Shown here: positions 9,725 to 19,139 of the stretch, one piece after another
Position numbering within the stretch: the first letter of the stretch is position 1
Layout of the letters: every line of letters starts with the position of its first letter
Assembly (NCBI GenBank): GCA_001429555.1
Contig: LMSR01000015.1
Span: forward strand, 458,410 to 522,409
DNA length: 64,000 bases
From: Nocardioides sp. Soil797
Lineage (GTDB): Bacteria; Actinomycetota; Actinomycetes; Propionibacteriales; Nocardioidaceae
Direction: 5' to 3'
Made by a program: the position numbers and the translations under genes
Notes under the pieces: model-generated
The model's input: only the letters and a program-made list of their open reading frames with translations
Told to the model about the DNA's origin: nothing
Databases searched by the model: none

Positions 9725-10294
9725 CTACCCGTTGGGGCGGGGCTCAAACTGCGCATCGACGCCCTGCGGGACGGACGCTTCCGCCGTGGGCCCGGACCGC
9801 TTGCGGTCCCGCCGCCGGGTGAAGCAGGTCAACACGATCACCGATCCGAGAAGGGCACCGCCGGGGAAGGAGGTCAGCACGGTCAGCCAGGGAGCGTGGA
9901 GGTCGCCCTTGACCTTGGCCATGTCGTCGGCGCCCTCGGCGAACGAGGTGGCCGAGTCGGGCCCGAGGGCCGCTCCGACGGCAAGCATCACTCCCCCAGC
10001 CGCCAGCGAACCGACGGCGACAGCGACGAGGGTCCAGACCTCGTCACGCTCGAAGATGAGCGTCGAGGCCAGGCTGACCACCAGGCCGGCTGTCACCGCG
10101 ATGAAGAAGTAGAGGCCGACCCCACGGAAGTCCTTGTCGTCCTCGAAGCGCGGCACGTGGTTGAAGACGATCCCCTCCGGGCCGGGCGCCCACAGCTGGT
10201 GCCACAGCCACCCACAGAACAGGCCGACGACCACGAAGGCCCCGACCACGATCAGGACTTCGCGCAGGATTGAGGTGATGCGTTCACTGGCCAA
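9725..10294 (-). CDS. Multi-pass membrane protein of unknown function downstream of dnaE
   Basis: The 189-residue protein has membrane segments near residues 12-32, 65-85, 90-112 and 138-160, and a basic C-terminal tail. No family is recognised with confidence. Its apparent TTG start at 10294 lies inside the dnaE 3' end, an 11-base overlap, so it is probably translated by coupling. Later in-frame starts would remove the first membrane helix and are less likely. Nothing ties it to replication except position. Confidence 0.7.
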   Translation of the reverse strand: MASERITSILREVLIVVGAFVVVGLFCGWLWHQLWAPGPEGIVFNHVPRFEDDKDFRGVGLYFFIAVTAGLVVSLASTLIFERDEVWTLVAVAVGSLAAGGVMLAVGAALGPDSATSFAEGADDMAKVKGDLHAPWLTVLTSFPGGALLGSVIVLTCFTRRRDRKRSGPTAEASVPQGVDAQFEPRPNG

Positions 10295-13200
10295 GGCAGC
10301 CCGGTCCCAGGAGTTGTTTTAGGTCGGCGAACAGGGCCCCGCTCGGGGTCACCCGCAGTCGGTCGTCGAGACGCATCACGGTCGTGCCGGCGCGGGCCAG
10401 GAGCTTCAGCTGCACCTCGGACATGCCCGGGTGGGTGCGCAGCACGTCCTTGAGCTGCTCCACGACCGGCGGCGTGCAGCGTGTGGCCGGCAGGCTGATC
10501 ACCACGGGTCCGCTCGGCCCGTCGTTGAGGTCGGGGATGCTGACCTCCTGCCCGTGGATCTCCGGCTGGTCCTTCTGCCGCGACAGCCGTCCCTTGACGG
10601 TGAGGATCGCGTCTTCGGTCAGGTAGGTCGAGGCGAGTTGGTAGGAGCTGGGGAAGAACAGCACATCGATGGCGCCGTCAAGGTCCTCCAGTGTCACCAT
10701 CGCCCACGTGTCACCGCGCTTGGTGATCTTGCGTTGCACGGAGGTGACCAGGCCGGACACCGTGATGGGTGAACCGTCCGAGCGGTCCTCGTCGAGCATC
10801 AACGCGCCGATCGAGCAGTCAGCGCTCTGGGAGAGCACGTGTTCCAGGCCGAGCAACGGGTGGTCGGAGACGTAGAGGCCAAGCATGTCCCGCTCGTGGC
10901 TGAGCAGGGTCATCTTGTCCCAGTCGTCGATGTCGGGGATCGTCACCGAGATCCCGAAACCGGCACCCTCGTCGTCGTCACCCAGTCCGCCGAAGAGGGA
11001 GTCCTGGCCGATCGCCTCGTTGCGCTTGATGTCAACGTACTGGTCGACGGCGGTCTCGTGGATGGCGACCAGGGCCCGTCGCTTGTGCTTCATGTCGTCG
11101 AAGGCACCCGCCTTGACCAGCGAGTCGATGACGCGCTTGTTGCACACCAGCGCCGGAACCTTCTCCATGAAGTCGTTGAAGTCGGTGTAGCGGCCCTTCT
11201 CCTCACGGCCGGCGACGATTCCGTCAACCACGTTGCCACCCACGTTGCGCACCGCGGTCAACCCGAAGCGGATGTCGTTGCCGACCGGGGTGAAGTTGGA
11301 GGCGGACTCGTTGACGTCGGGCGGGAGCACCTGGATCTTCATCCGGCGGCACTCGTTGAGGTAGATCGCCATCTTGTCCTTGTCGTCCTTGACGGAGGTG
11401 AGCAAGGCGGCCATGTACTCGGCCGGGTAGTTCGCCTTGAGGTAGGCGGTGTAGTAGGACACCACGCCGTACGCCGCGGAGTGGGCCTTGTTGAACGCGT
11501 AGTCGGAGAACGGCAGCAGAATCTTCCACAGCATGTCGATGGCATCCATCGAGTAGCCGCGTTCCTTCATGCCGCCGGAGAAGCCGATGAACTGCTTGTC
11601 GAGCTCCTCCTTCTTCTTCTTACCCATCGCGCGGCGAAGGATGTCGGCCTGTCCGAGCGAGTAGCCGGCGAGCTTCTGGGCGATCGCCATCACCTGCTCC
11701 TGATAGACGATCAGGCCGTAGGTCTCACCGAGCACGTCCTCGAGCGCCTCCGCGAGCTCGGGGTGGATCGGCTCCACCGGCTCGCGACCGGTCTTGCGGC
11801 GCGCGTACTTGTTGTGGGAGTCGGCCCCCATCGGACCCGGCCGATAGAGCGCACCGACGGCCGAGATGTCCTCGAACGTGTCGGGCCGCATCGAGCGCAG
11901 CAGGGAGCGCATCGGTCCACCGTCGAGCTGGAAGACTCCGAGGGTGTCGCCTCGTTGCAGGAGCTCGTAGGTCTTCGGGTCGGTGAGCTCGAGGTCTTCG
12001 AGGACCAGGTCCTCGTCGCGGTTGGCCTTGATGTTCTTCACCGCGTCGTCGAGGACGGTGAGGTTGCGCAGGCCGAGGAAGTCCATCTTGATCAGCCCGA
12101 GCGACTCACACGTCGGGTAGTCGAACTGGGTGATCATCGCGCCGTCGGCAGGGCGCTTGAGCATCGGGATGATGTCGACCAGCGGCTCACTGGACATGAT
12201 CACCCCGGCCGCGTGGACGCCCCACTGGCGCTTGAGCCCCTCGATGCCGATGGCGGTGTCGACGACGGTCTTGACGTCGTTGTCACCCTCGTAGAGGGAG
12301 CGGAACTCCCCGCCCTCGCTGTAGCGACCGTGGTCGGGCTTGAAGATGTCCTGGAGGGGAACGTCCTTGCCCATCACGGCCGCCGGCATCGCCTTGGTGA
12401 TCCGGTCGCCCATCGCGAACGGGTAGCCGAGGATGCGCGAGGAGTCCTTGACGGCCTGCTTCGCCTTGATGGTGCCGTAGGTGATGATGTAGGAGACCCG
12501 GTCGTCGCCGTACTTCTCGGTGACGTACTTGATCACCTCACCGCGACGACGTTCGTCGAAGTCGATGTCGAAGTCGGGCATCGAGACGCGGTCGGGGTTG
12601 AGGAACCGCTCGAAGATCAGGCCGTGCTTGAGCGGGTCGAGGTCGGTGATGCGCATCGCGTAGGCGACCATCGATCCGGCACCCGACCCACGGCCTGGCC
12701 CGACCCGGATGCCGTTGTCCTTGGCCCAGTTGATGAAGTCGGCGACCACGAGGAAGTAGCCGGGGAACCCCATCTGGGTGATCACGCCGAGCTCGAACTC
12801 GGCCTGCTTGCGGACCTCGTCGGGGATGCCGTTCGGGTAGCGGAACTTCAGGCCGGTCTCGACCTCCTTGACCAGCCAGGAGTCCTCGTTCTCACCGGGC
12901 GGGCAGGGGAAGCGCGGCATGAAGGTGCCGTTGCCCTCGGTGAACTCGACGTTGCAGCGCTCGGCGATCAGCAGCGTGTTGTCGCAGGCCTCACGGAGTT
13001 GGTACTTCCCCTCCCAGAGCTCGCGCATCTCGGCCGGGGACTTGATGTAGTAGCCGTCGCCGCTGAACGCGAACCGCTGCCCGGGGCCGTCGCCGGCCGG
13101 AATCGTCATCGTCGAGCCCGAGTTGATGCAGAGCAGGTGCTCCTGGGACTTGGCGTCCTCGCGTCGGACGTAGTGCGAGTCGTTGGTGGCGATCGGCGGA

Positions 13201-13838
13201 ATGCCGAGGTCCTTGCCGAGCTTGAGCAACCCGTCGCGGACCCGGTTCTCGATGGTGAGCCCGTGGTCCATCAGCTCGAGGAAGTAGTTCTCCTTGCCGA
13301 GGATGTCCTGGAACTCACCGGCCACCTTGCGGGCCTCGTCGTACTTGCCGTAGCGCAGGTGCACCTGGATCTCACCGGACGGGCAACCGGTGGTGCCGAT
13401 GATGCCCTTGCCGTGCTGGGCGAGCAGCTCGCGGTCCATGCGGGGCTGCTTGAAGAACCCGTCACGCCAGGCCCCGGTCGTCAGGCGGAAGAGATTGTGC
13501 ATGCCCTCGGTCGACTCCGAGAGCAGCGTCATGTGGGTGTAGGCGCCACGGGCGGAGACGTCGTCGGAGCCGCCGTCGTAGAAGTTGACGCCCTTGCGCT
13601 CGAAGCGCGAGATGTTGGGCGTGAAGTAGGCCTCGATGCCGATGATCGGCTTGACCCCGGCCGCATTGGCCTTCTTGTAGAAGTCATAGGCGCCGTAGAC
13701 GTTGCCGTGGTCGGTCATCGCGATCGCCGGCATGCCCAGCTCGGCCGTCCGCTCCGCCATGTCACCGAGTCGCGCGGCTCCGTCAAGCATGGAGTACTCG
13801 GTGTGCACGTGCAGGTGCACGAAGGAGTCGGACGTCAT
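10284..13838 (-). CDS. dnaE: DNA polymerase III alpha subunit (replicative)
   Basis: This is the main chromosomal replicase of 1184 residues. The PHP domain opens FVHLHVHTEYSMLDGAARL. The palm carries PDFDIDFDERRR with the catalytic aspartates, and GRGSGAGSMVAYAMRITDLDP is conserved. AFNKAHSAAYGVVSYYTAYLK, helix-hairpin-helix and OB-fold segments follow. Both PHP and polymerase motifs are intact, so PHP proofreading is possible, as known for mycobacterial DnaE1. The ATG at 13838 (MTSDSFVHLH) is preferred over an in-frame ATG 48 bases upstream because family members begin just before FVHLH. A GGGAG lies 11 bases upstream. Confidence 0.97.
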   Translation of the reverse strand: MTSDSFVHLHVHTEYSMLDGAARLGDMAERTAELGMPAIAMTDHGNVYGAYDFYKKANAAGVKPIIGIEAYFTPNISRFERKGVNFYDGGSDDVSARGAYTHMTLLSESTEGMHNLFRLTTGAWRDGFFKQPRMDRELLAQHGKGIIGTTGCPSGEIQVHLRYGKYDEARKVAGEFQDILGKENYFLELMDHGLTIENRVRDGLLKLGKDLGIPPIATNDSHYVRREDAKSQEHLLCINSGSTMTIPAGDGPGQRFAFSGDGYYIKSPAEMRELWEGKYQLREACDNTLLIAERCNVEFTEGNGTFMPRFPCPPGENEDSWLVKEVETGLKFRYPNGIPDEVRKQAEFELGVITQMGFPGYFLVVADFINWAKDNGIRVGPGRGSGAGSMVAYAMRITDLDPLKHGLIFERFLNPDRVSMPDFDIDFDERRRGEVIKYVTEKYGDDRVSYIITYGTIKAKQAVKDSSRILGYPFAMGDRITKAMPAAVMGKDVPLQDIFKPDHGRYSEGGEFRSLYEGDNDVKTVVDTAIGIEGLKRQWGVHAAGVIMSSEPLVDIIPMLKRPADGAMITQFDYPTCESLGLIKMDFLGLRNLTVLDDAVKNIKANRDEDLVLEDLELTDPKTYELLQRGDTLGVFQLDGGPMRSLLRSMRPDTFEDISAVGALYRPGPMGADSHNKYARRKTGREPVEPIHPELAEALEDVLGETYGLIVYQEQVMAIAQKLAGYSLGQADILRRAMGKKKKEELDKQFIGFSGGMKERGYSMDAIDMLWKILLPFSDYAFNKAHSAAYGVVSYYTAYLKANYPAEYMAALLTSVKDDKDKMAIYLNECRRMKIQVLPPDVNESASNFTPVGNDIRFGLTAVRNVGGNVVDGIVAGREEKGRYTDFNDFMEKVPALVCNKRVIDSLVKAGAFDDMKHKRRALVAIHETAVDQYVDIKRNEAIGQDSLFGGLGDDDEGAGFGISVTIPDIDDWDKMTLLSHERDMLGLYVSDHPLLGLEHVLSQSADCSIGALMLDEDRSDGSPITVSGLVTSVQRKITKRGDTWAMVTLEDLDGAIDVLFFPSSYQLASTYLTEDAILTVKGRLSRQKDQPEIHGQEVSIPDLNDGPSGPVVISLPATRCTPPVVEQLKDVLRTHPGMSEVQLKLLARAGTTVMRLDDRLRVTPSGALFADLKQLLGPGCLGQ

Positions 13839-14021
13839 CGGTGGAGCGTCTCCCAACAGTGAGGTACGGGCAGGTTCAACAGGCAACGGGGCCGGCGCGG
13901 GGCCCTGTCACGGCCCTGTCACGGGCCGGTCAAGGGACTGTCCAAGGGGAAGAGCGCCAGCCTACGTGACCCGTTGGAGTCATCCTGACAGGACGCACGG
14001 ACAGTCCTCACCATGCCTGCC

Positions 14022-14738
14022 TCAGCGCCCGTCCCCGGCCGCGGCGTCGAGCGACTCGGTGATGATCACGTCCACGATCCGGGCGACCCGTTCCACTCCG
14101 AGGGCAGGGGCGAGGTGGGCCATCCGCTCGGCAATCTCAGCCTCGCGGGCAGCGTCCCGGCCGCTGTGACCCGCCACCGGCTTGCGGTCCTGGACGGCGG
14201 CAGTCAGTGCCGCGCGCCTGGCCAGCAGTCGGCCCAGCTCGTGATCGACGTCGTCGATCTGCCCCCGAAGGAAGTCGAGTGGCCGCTCCCCGAGCCACGC
14301 CATCCTGAGGTCTGGAGAGCGCTCCTCGTTCTCCGAACCGTCGGTGTGCTCGAGCTCGACGAAGCCATGGCGTCGGTAGAACTCTCGGGCCGGTTCGTTG
14401 GTCTCGAACACCCACAGCGCGAAACCCTGCGGACGCTGCGCCTGGGCCAGCGCGACCAGCGCCGAGCCGACACCAGTTCGCTGGGCAGCCGGTTCGACGT
14501 ACAAGGAGTCGAGCCAGGTCTCGGTGAGGGTGAGGAAGCCGACCAGACGGTCGGTCTCGGCCACCCAGACCTCGTGCTCGGCCAGGTCCCACCCGCTCAC
14601 CCAGGCTCGAATCTGCTCGGAGTCGTGCACGACCGGTGGCATCTGCGGTACGGCGGCTACGCGGACTCGTTCGTAGAGCGCCGCGATGGCCGGCAGGTCA
14701 TCTGCAGTCGCGGGGCGAAGGTTCAGCTCGGACGACAT
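14022..14738 (-). CDS. GNAT acetyltransferase fused to an AroQ-type chorismate mutase domain
   Basis: Residues 1-148 form a GNAT domain with the acetyl-CoA loop AAQRTGVGSALV and the NEPAREFYRRHGF motif. Residues 150-238 match an AroQ chorismate mutase. The LRGQIDDVDHELGRLLARR helix is followed by a lysine (RKPVAG), then RDAAREAEI with the Asp, Arg and Glu seen in the E. coli enzyme, and a last helix IVDVIITESLD. The position of E. coli Gln88 is Ala here, so mutase activity is uncertain. It may be a real bifunctional enzyme or a sensor. It has 183 bases of gene-free DNA on the dnaE side, which contains a tandem CCCTGTCACGG duplication near 13904-13925. Confidence 0.82.
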   Translation of the reverse strand: MSSELNLRPATADDLPAIAALYERVRVAAVPQMPPVVHDSEQIRAWVSGWDLAEHEVWVAETDRLVGFLTLTETWLDSLYVEPAAQRTGVGSALVALAQAQRPQGFALWVFETNEPAREFYRRHGFVELEHTDGSENEERSPDLRMAWLGERPLDFLRGQIDDVDHELGRLLARRAALTAAVQDRKPVAGHSGRDAAREAEIAERMAHLAPALGVERVARIVDVIITESLDAAAGDGR

Positions 14739-14845
14739 GGGTCCAGTCTCTCAACGCGGGTGCCTCGGTGTCATCGCATCTCACGCGGCTGGCTCACCGT
14801 GGAACCGACCTTGGTCCGGGCTCAGCCTCGATCCACCGATCGAAC

Positions 14846-15775
14846 TCAGTGCGCGTCGCGGATGATCTCGAGGGCCGCGGCCAGATCGTCGGGGTACGCC
14901 GACTCGTAGGTCACGTAGTCCCCGGTCTCGGGGTGCTCGAAGCCGAGCTTCACGGCATGCAGCCACTGCCGCTCGAGACCTACCCGCTTGGTGAGGCTCG
15001 GGTCGGCGCCGTAGGTCAGGTCGCCCACGCACGGATGCTTCAGCGCCGCCATGTGCACCCGGATCTGGTGGGTTCGTCCGGTCTCGAGGTGGACCTCGAG
15101 CAGGCTGGCGAAGCGATGTGCCTCGAGGAGCTCGTAGTGGGTGACGCTGTGCTTGCCGTCGGCCATCACCGCGAACTTCCAGTCGGACTTCGGGTGCCGT
15201 CCGATCGGTGCGTCGATGGTGCCGGTCAGTGGGTCCGGGTGGCCCTGCACCAGCGCGTGGTAGGTCTTGTCGACCGTTCGGTGGCGGAAGGCGTTCTTGA
15301 GCACCGAGTAGGCGTGCTCGGACTTGCAGATGACCATCACCCCCGACGTACCGACGTCGAGGCGCTGCACGATGCCCTGTCGCTCCGAGGCACCACTGGT
15401 CGCGATCCGGTAGCCGGCGCCGGCGAGGTGCCCCACCACGGTCGGGCCGGACCATCCGGGGCTGGGGTGTACGGCGACTCCGACGGGCTTGTCGATCACC
15501 ACGATGGCGTCGTCGTCATGGATGATCTTGATGCCCTCGACGATCTCGGCACGCACCTCGAGAGGGTCGGCCATGCGAGGGAAGACCACGTCGAGCATGG
15601 CCCCGGGATGAACGCGATCGGACTTGCCGACGCCAGCACCGTCGACCTGCACGTGGCCCTCAACGATCAGCTCGGCGGCGCGGGTGCGGGACACCCCGAA
15701 CATCCGCGCGATCGCGGTGTCGACACGCTCACCGGCCAGACCCTCGGGGACGAACACCGTGCGTCGGTCAGTCAT
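14846..15775 (-). CDS. rluD: RluA/RluD-family 23S rRNA pseudouridine synthase
   Basis: This enzyme makes pseudouridine in large-subunit rRNA. The 309-residue protein has an N-terminal S4 RNA-binding domain (about residues 12-75) and the RluA catalytic domain. That domain includes [13 protein letters not shown], the catalytic aspartate in HRLD-like [12 protein letters not shown], and the [16 protein letters not shown] motif. It starts inside the 3' end of lspA (8-base overlap), the usual lspA–rluD pairing. The exact target uridines cannot be told from sequence. Confidence 0.93.
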   Translation of the reverse strand: MTDRRTVFVPEGLAGERVDTAIARMFGVSRTRAAELIVEGHVQVDGAGVGKSDRVHPGAMLDVVFPRMADPLEVRAEIVEGIKIIHDDDAIVVIDKPVGVAVHPSPGWSGPTVVGHLAGAGYRIATSGASERQGIVQRLDVGTSGVMVICKSEHAYSVLKNAFRHRTVDKTYHALVQGHPDPLTGTIDAPIGRHPKSDWKFAVMADGKHSVTHYELLEAHRFASLLEVHLETGRTHQIRVHMAALKHPCVGDLTYGADPSLTKRVGLERQWLHAVKLGFEHPETGDYVTYESAYPDDLAAALEIIRDAH

Positions 15776-16322
15776 GCAGGCTTCCGTCGAGTCGGCGTCC
15801 GCGGATCACCATGATGATGATGGAGAGCGCGGCCAGGTTGATCAGGATGTCGGCGACGTTGAAGATCGGCCAGTTCGGGAGCTCGAGGAAGTCGACCACG
15901 TGGCCATGCATCGGTCCCGGGTCCCGCGTCAGTCGATCGGCCAGGTTGCCCCCGACGCCGCCGAGGAGGAACCCGAAGCCGATCGCCCAGCCAATGCTGC
16001 GCAGCCGAAACGACAAGAACACCACCAGGCACACCGCCAGCATCGCGAACACGGTGAGCGCCCAGGTGAACTCGGTGCCGGTGCTGAAGGCCGCCCCGGG
16101 GTTGAAGGTCAACCGGAACCCGAACCACTTGCCGGCCACGTCGACCCGCCCACGATCGGCCAACGCATCGATCGCCCAGTTCTTGGAGAACAGGTCGATC
16201 AGGAAACCGGCGATGCCGAGGCCCCAGAAGATCTGGAGACATCTGGCTCGGCGGGTGGGCTGATCCGACTCGGTGGTCGGTGAATCGCTGGAGCTCAGCG
16301 ACGTTCCTCGCGCTGCTTGCAT
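15768..16322 (-). CDS. lspA: Lipoprotein signal peptidase (signal peptidase II)
   Basis: This membrane aspartic protease removes signal peptides from prolipoproteins. The 184-residue protein has four membrane helices and the catalytic aspartates in [16 protein letters not shown] and [12 protein letters not shown]. The FNPGAAFS motif is also present. A polar N-terminal extension of about 25 residues (MQAARGTSL) precedes the first helix. The ATG at 16322 overlaps the dksA-like gene by 28 bases; a GTG slightly upstream is possible. It is followed by rluD. Confidence 0.93.
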   Translation of the reverse strand: MQAARGTSLSSSDSPTTESDQPTRRARCLQIFWGLGIAGFLIDLFSKNWAIDALADRGRVDVAGKWFGFRLTFNPGAAFSTGTEFTWALTVFAMLAVCLVVFLSFRLRSIGWAIGFGFLLGGVGGNLADRLTRDPGPMHGHVVDFLELPNWPIFNVADILINLAALSIIIMVIRGRRLDGSLHD

Positions 16323-17221
16323 GACATGCACAGTGTCGCACGGGGAAAGGCCATCAACCGCATCTTCCCGATCGGGTTGCCACACGACTCACACACGCCG
16401 TAGGAGCCGTCGTCAATGCGCACGAGGGCCCGCTCGATCTGCGCCAGCATCTCGCGCGCGTTGTTGACCACGATCAGTTCCTGGTCGCGCTCGAAGCTGG
16501 TGGCACCCATGTCGGCCTGGTCGTGGCCCGCCCCGTCGCCGGCGTCCTTCATCAGCCCGGCGAGCTCTTCCTCCTGGTCGTGCAGCTCGTCACGGAGGCG
16601 CTCTGCGTGCTCATTCAGCTCGGTGAGCACTTCGTCGAGCTCGGCCTTGGTCCAGTTGGACTCGTCATCGCGAACGGCCAGCGATGAGGGCGCCGCCTTC
16701 TTCACGGATTTCTTCACGGGCGCCTTCTTGGCTGGTGCGGTCTTCTTTGCGGGCGTGGTCTTGGCGGGTTCCGCCTTGGTGGCAGCCTTCTTCGCTGGCG
16801 CCGCCTTGGCGGGTGCGGTCTTCTTCGCAGCCGCCTTGGCGGGTGCCGCCTTCTTCGCCGGCGCCTTCTTGGCCGGCGCCGCCTTCTTCACTGGAGCGGC
16901 CTTGGTGGCAGTCTTCTTCGCTGCGGCCTTCTTCGCCGGCGCTGCCTTGGCCGGTGCGGCCTTCTTGGCCGGCGTCTTCTTGGCGGGTGCGGCCTTCTTC
17001 GCTGCGGCCTTCTTGGCCGGCGTCTTCTTGGCGGGTGCGGCCTTCTTGGCAGGCGCCTTCTTGGCGGGTGCGGCCTTCTTCGCTGCCGCGTTCTTTGCAG
17101 GCGCCTTCTTGGCGGGAGCGGACTCCACTGCCTTCGCGACAGCCGACTTCGGTTTGCGCGACATGACCTTCTTCGCGGCTGCCGCAGCTCCAGCCAACGA
17201 CCTCTTAGTGCTGCGTGCCAT
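16295..17221 (-). CDS. DksA/TraR zinc-finger protein with long Lys/Ala/Pro-rich tail
   Basis: The 308-residue protein has two parts. Residues about 30-190 are a low-complexity run of KKAPAKK/KKAAPAKK units like the tail of histone H1 or of mycobacterial HupB. The C-terminal 110 residues form a coiled-coil and a C4 zinc finger with cysteines at 277, 280, 298 and 301 (CESCG and CMSCK). The finger places it in the DksA/TraR family, which binds RNA polymerase; the tail suggests nucleic acid binding. The start MARSTKRS at 17221 has GAGGAGG upstream and a strong promoter. The repeat tail is prone to length change. Confidence 0.88.
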   Translation of the reverse strand: MARSTKRSLAGAAAAAKKVMSRKPKSAVAKAVESAPAKKAPAKNAAAKKAAPAKKAPAKKAAPAKKTPAKKAAAKKAAPAKKTPAKKAAPAKAAPAKKAAAKKTATKAAPVKKAAPAKKAPAKKAAPAKAAAKKTAPAKAAPAKKAATKAEPAKTTPAKKTAPAKKAPVKKSVKKAAPSSLAVRDDESNWTKAELDEVLTELNEHAERLRDELHDQEEELAGLMKDAGDGAGHDQADMGATSFERDQELIVVNNAREMLAQIERALVRIDDGSYGVCESCGNPIGKMRLMAFPRATLCMSCKQREERR

Positions 17222-17280
17222 GGGAAACAGGCCTCCTCGCGGCCGAACCGTTGTGGCAGTCGCCACATTCAAGTGGTCGG

Positions 17281-17309
17281 AGGCTAGTCGACTCTCAGGC
17301 ACTACTCAA
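17281..17309 (-). promoter_or_regulatory. Sigma-70-type promoter of the dksA-like gene
   Basis: On the minus strand TTGAGT (17304-17309) is followed after 17 bases by TAGCCT (17281-17286). Transcription would start near 17274, giving a leader of about 53 bases with a GAGGAGG ribosome site. Confidence 0.6.
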
Positions 17310-17345
17310 ACCGGCACGCGCGCCCGTGGGCCAGCGATAAATGAA

Positions 17346-17379
17346 CACCGGCCGGATCCCTCACGGGATCCGGCCGGTG
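17346..17379 (-). terminator. Terminator hairpin at the end of the dcw cluster, after divIVA
   Basis: A perfect 15-bp stem (CACCGGCCGGATCCC and its complement) with a TCAC loop lies 22 bases past the divIVA stop. A moderately T-rich stretch, TTCATTTATCG, follows on the minus strand. It separates divIVA from the promoter of the dksA-like gene. Confidence 0.8.
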
Positions 17380-17400
17380 GCCGTCATTCTTCAGGGCAGA

Positions 17401-18186
17401 TCAGCCCTCGTCCTCGCCGAGGATCGAGCGCAGACGCTTCGGCGGCTGGGCCGGCGTCTCGCCAGCGGCCTGACCGGTCTCGGTCGAGTCGAGGGACTCG
17501 AGCTGCTGGGTGAAGTAGCTCTTGAGGCGCGAGCGGTACTCGCGCTCGAACGAACGGAGGTTCTCGACCTCGCCGTTGAGCTTGTCGCGCTCCTTCTCCA
17601 GGTCGCCGAACATCTGCTGACGGCGCTCGGCGGTCTCGGAGTCCAGCATCTGCGACCGGCTGCGGGCGTCGGACTCGAGACGGTCGGACTTGACCTTGGA
17701 CTCGGACTCCAGGCGCTCGGCCTTGGTGCGGGCCTCACCGACGATCTTGTCGGCTTCGTTCTTCGCGTCCTCGACCAGCTCGTCGGCGTTGCGGGTGGCG
17801 ATCTCCAGGAGACGCGCGGCGGCATTGGAGGCCTGGGCGACCGTCTCGACCCGGAGGGTCTCGGGTGCCGCAGCAGGTGCCGCAGCGGGCGCCGCGGCAA
17901 CCGGTGCCGCAGCCGGGGTCGGCGCAGGAGTCGGGGTGGGAGCGGGAGTCGGCTCGGGAGCAGGCCTCTTCTCCTCGACGGGGGCCGCCGCGGCAGGCGC
18001 ACCGGACTGGGCCGCAGAGAGCTTGGACCGGAGGTCCTCGTTCTCCTTGGTGAGCCGTGCGAGCTCGGCCTCGACCTCATCGAGGAACTGGTCGACCTCA
18101 TTCATGTCGTAGCCCTCACGGAGCCGGACAGGAGTAAAGCGCTTGTTGCTCACGTCCTCAGGCGTCAGCGGCATGAACTCACCCAT
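17401..18186 (-). CDS. wag31: DivIVA/Wag31 polar growth and septum protein
   Basis: This cytoplasmic coiled-coil scaffold gathers at curved membrane (poles, septa) and directs wall growth in actinobacteria. The 261-residue protein opens with the DivIVA head MPLTPEDVSNKRF…REGYDMNEVDQFLDEVEAEL. A Pro/Ala-rich linker (about residues 65-105) comes next, then a long coiled coil with TRNADELVEDAKNEAD and RSRSQMLDSETAERRQQMF. The start is the ATG at 18186 (MGEFMPLTPE) or at 18174, where homologues usually begin. In mycobacteria Wag31 is a substrate of Ser/Thr kinases; a kinase gene lies at 59820. Confidence 0.95.
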   Translation of the reverse strand: MGEFMPLTPEDVSNKRFTPVRLREGYDMNEVDQFLDEVEAELARLTKENEDLRSKLSAAQSGAPAAAAPVEEKRPAPEPTPAPTPTPAPTPAAAPVAAAPAAAPAAAPETLRVETVAQASNAAARLLEIATRNADELVEDAKNEADKIVGEARTKAERLESESKVKSDRLESDARSRSQMLDSETAERRQQMFGDLEKERDKLNGEVENLRSFEREYRSRLKSYFTQQLESLDSTETGQAAGETPAQPPKRLRSILGEDEG

Positions 18187-18284
18187 TCGTTGTAGTCAGC
18201 GGAAGTTCCATCTTTCGAACAATAGCGCTTGGAGCGCAAGTTCAGTTAGGCGACCAAGTTTGGTCTCCGTCACGTCCGGAGTCG

Positions 18285-18581
18285 TCAGGCAGAGAGAAGC
18301 ACCATCGAGTTCAGACGTAGTAGAAGGTACGTGCCCACCAGCACGATCAGGAAACTGAGATCGAGGGCGACGCTACCCAGCCGGAGCGGCGGGATCACCC
18401 GGCGCAGTGCCTTGATCGGCGGATCGGTCACCGAGTAGACCAGCTCGAGGAAGACCAGGAGCGGCCCTCGGGGCGACCAGGACCGGGCGAAGACCTGGAC
18501 CCAGTCGAAGATGAAGCGGATCCACAGGAGAGCCAGGAAGAACCACAGGATCCCGTGGATGACAAGACCGACAATGTGCAC
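18285..18581 (-). CDS. yggT: YggT family membrane protein
   Basis: The 98-residue protein has two membrane segments (about residues 5-28 and 72-95) flanking the YggT signature YSVTDPPIKALRRVIPP. It starts at a GTG 8 bases after the sepF stop. The family lies next to sepF and divIVA in most actinobacteria and in cyanobacteria, and has been linked to osmotic tolerance and division, but its molecular role is unclear. Confidence 0.92.
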   Translation of the reverse strand: MHIVGLVIHGILWFFLALLWIRFIFDWVQVFARSWSPRGPLLVFLELVYSVTDPPIKALRRVIPPLRLGSVALDLSFLIVLVGTYLLLRLNSMVLLSA

Positions 18582-18589
18582 GTGACAGA

Positions 18590-19075
18590 TCAGCTCTGGT
18601 TGAAGAAGCCGCCCTCAGCGATGCGCTCCTTGTCCTCGGCCGCAACGGTGACGTTGGGCGGTGAGAGAAGGAACACCTTGCTGGTCACGCGCTCGATGCT
18701 GCCGCGGGTGGCGAACACCAGGCCGGCCGCGAAGTCGACCAGTCGCTTGGCGTCGTTGTCGTCCATCTCGGAAAGGTTCATGATCACCGGCACTCCGTCA
18801 CGGAAGTTCTCGCCGATGGTGCGCGCCTCGTTGTAGGTGCGCGGGTGAAGGGTCGTGATGCGGGACAACTCTGCAACAACTTCCTGGGTCGGAACCGGCT
18901 TGGGGCGGCGGCGTTCGGAGATGCTGGCCACCGGAGCGGGACGCGACTCCTCCCGTGCCTCACGTGCGGGTCGGGTCGGTTCGTCGGCGTAGTCGTCGTA
19001 GCCGTCGTCGGGGTACCGGCCGGTGTCCTCGAGCAGGCCGAGGTACTCACCGATCTTGCGCATCGAGCCGCTCAT
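18590..19075 (-). CDS. sepF: Cell division protein SepF
   Basis: SepF tethers and bundles FtsZ at the membrane and is the main early FtsZ anchor in actinobacteria lacking FtsA. The 161-residue protein has an N-terminal membrane-binding helix ([13 protein letters not shown]), an acidic, proline-containing linker, and the SepF core with [20 protein letters not shown] and [17 protein letters not shown] strong GGAGG lies 8 bases before the ATG. No ftsA is present in the cluster, as expected. Confidence 0.96.
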   Translation of the reverse strand: MSGSMRKIGEYLGLLEDTGRYPDDGYDDYADEPTRPAREAREESRPAPVASISERRRPKPVPTQEVVAELSRITTLHPRTYNEARTIGENFRDGVPVIMNLSEMDDNDAKRLVDFAAGLVFATRGSIERVTSKVFLLSPPNVTVAAEDKERIAEGGFFNQS

Positions 19076-19139
19076 GAGTAATTCCTCCGGAAAACTTCAG
19101 CCCTCCATGGCGGAGCGCTTCTTGTTGTTGATGTGGACA

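Noticed and set aside
10839..13862. A 1007-residue open frame on the plus strand opposite dnaE
   Set aside because: It is the antisense shadow of dnaE. Long open antisense frames are normal in GC-rich coding DNA, and its product is Val/Asp/Gly/His-rich with no recognisable domain.
16730..17110. Short GC-rich tandem units that could suggest a CRISPR array
   Set aside because: They are in-frame codon repeats for KKAPAKK-type peptides within the DksA-like gene, with no unique spacers and no cas genes.
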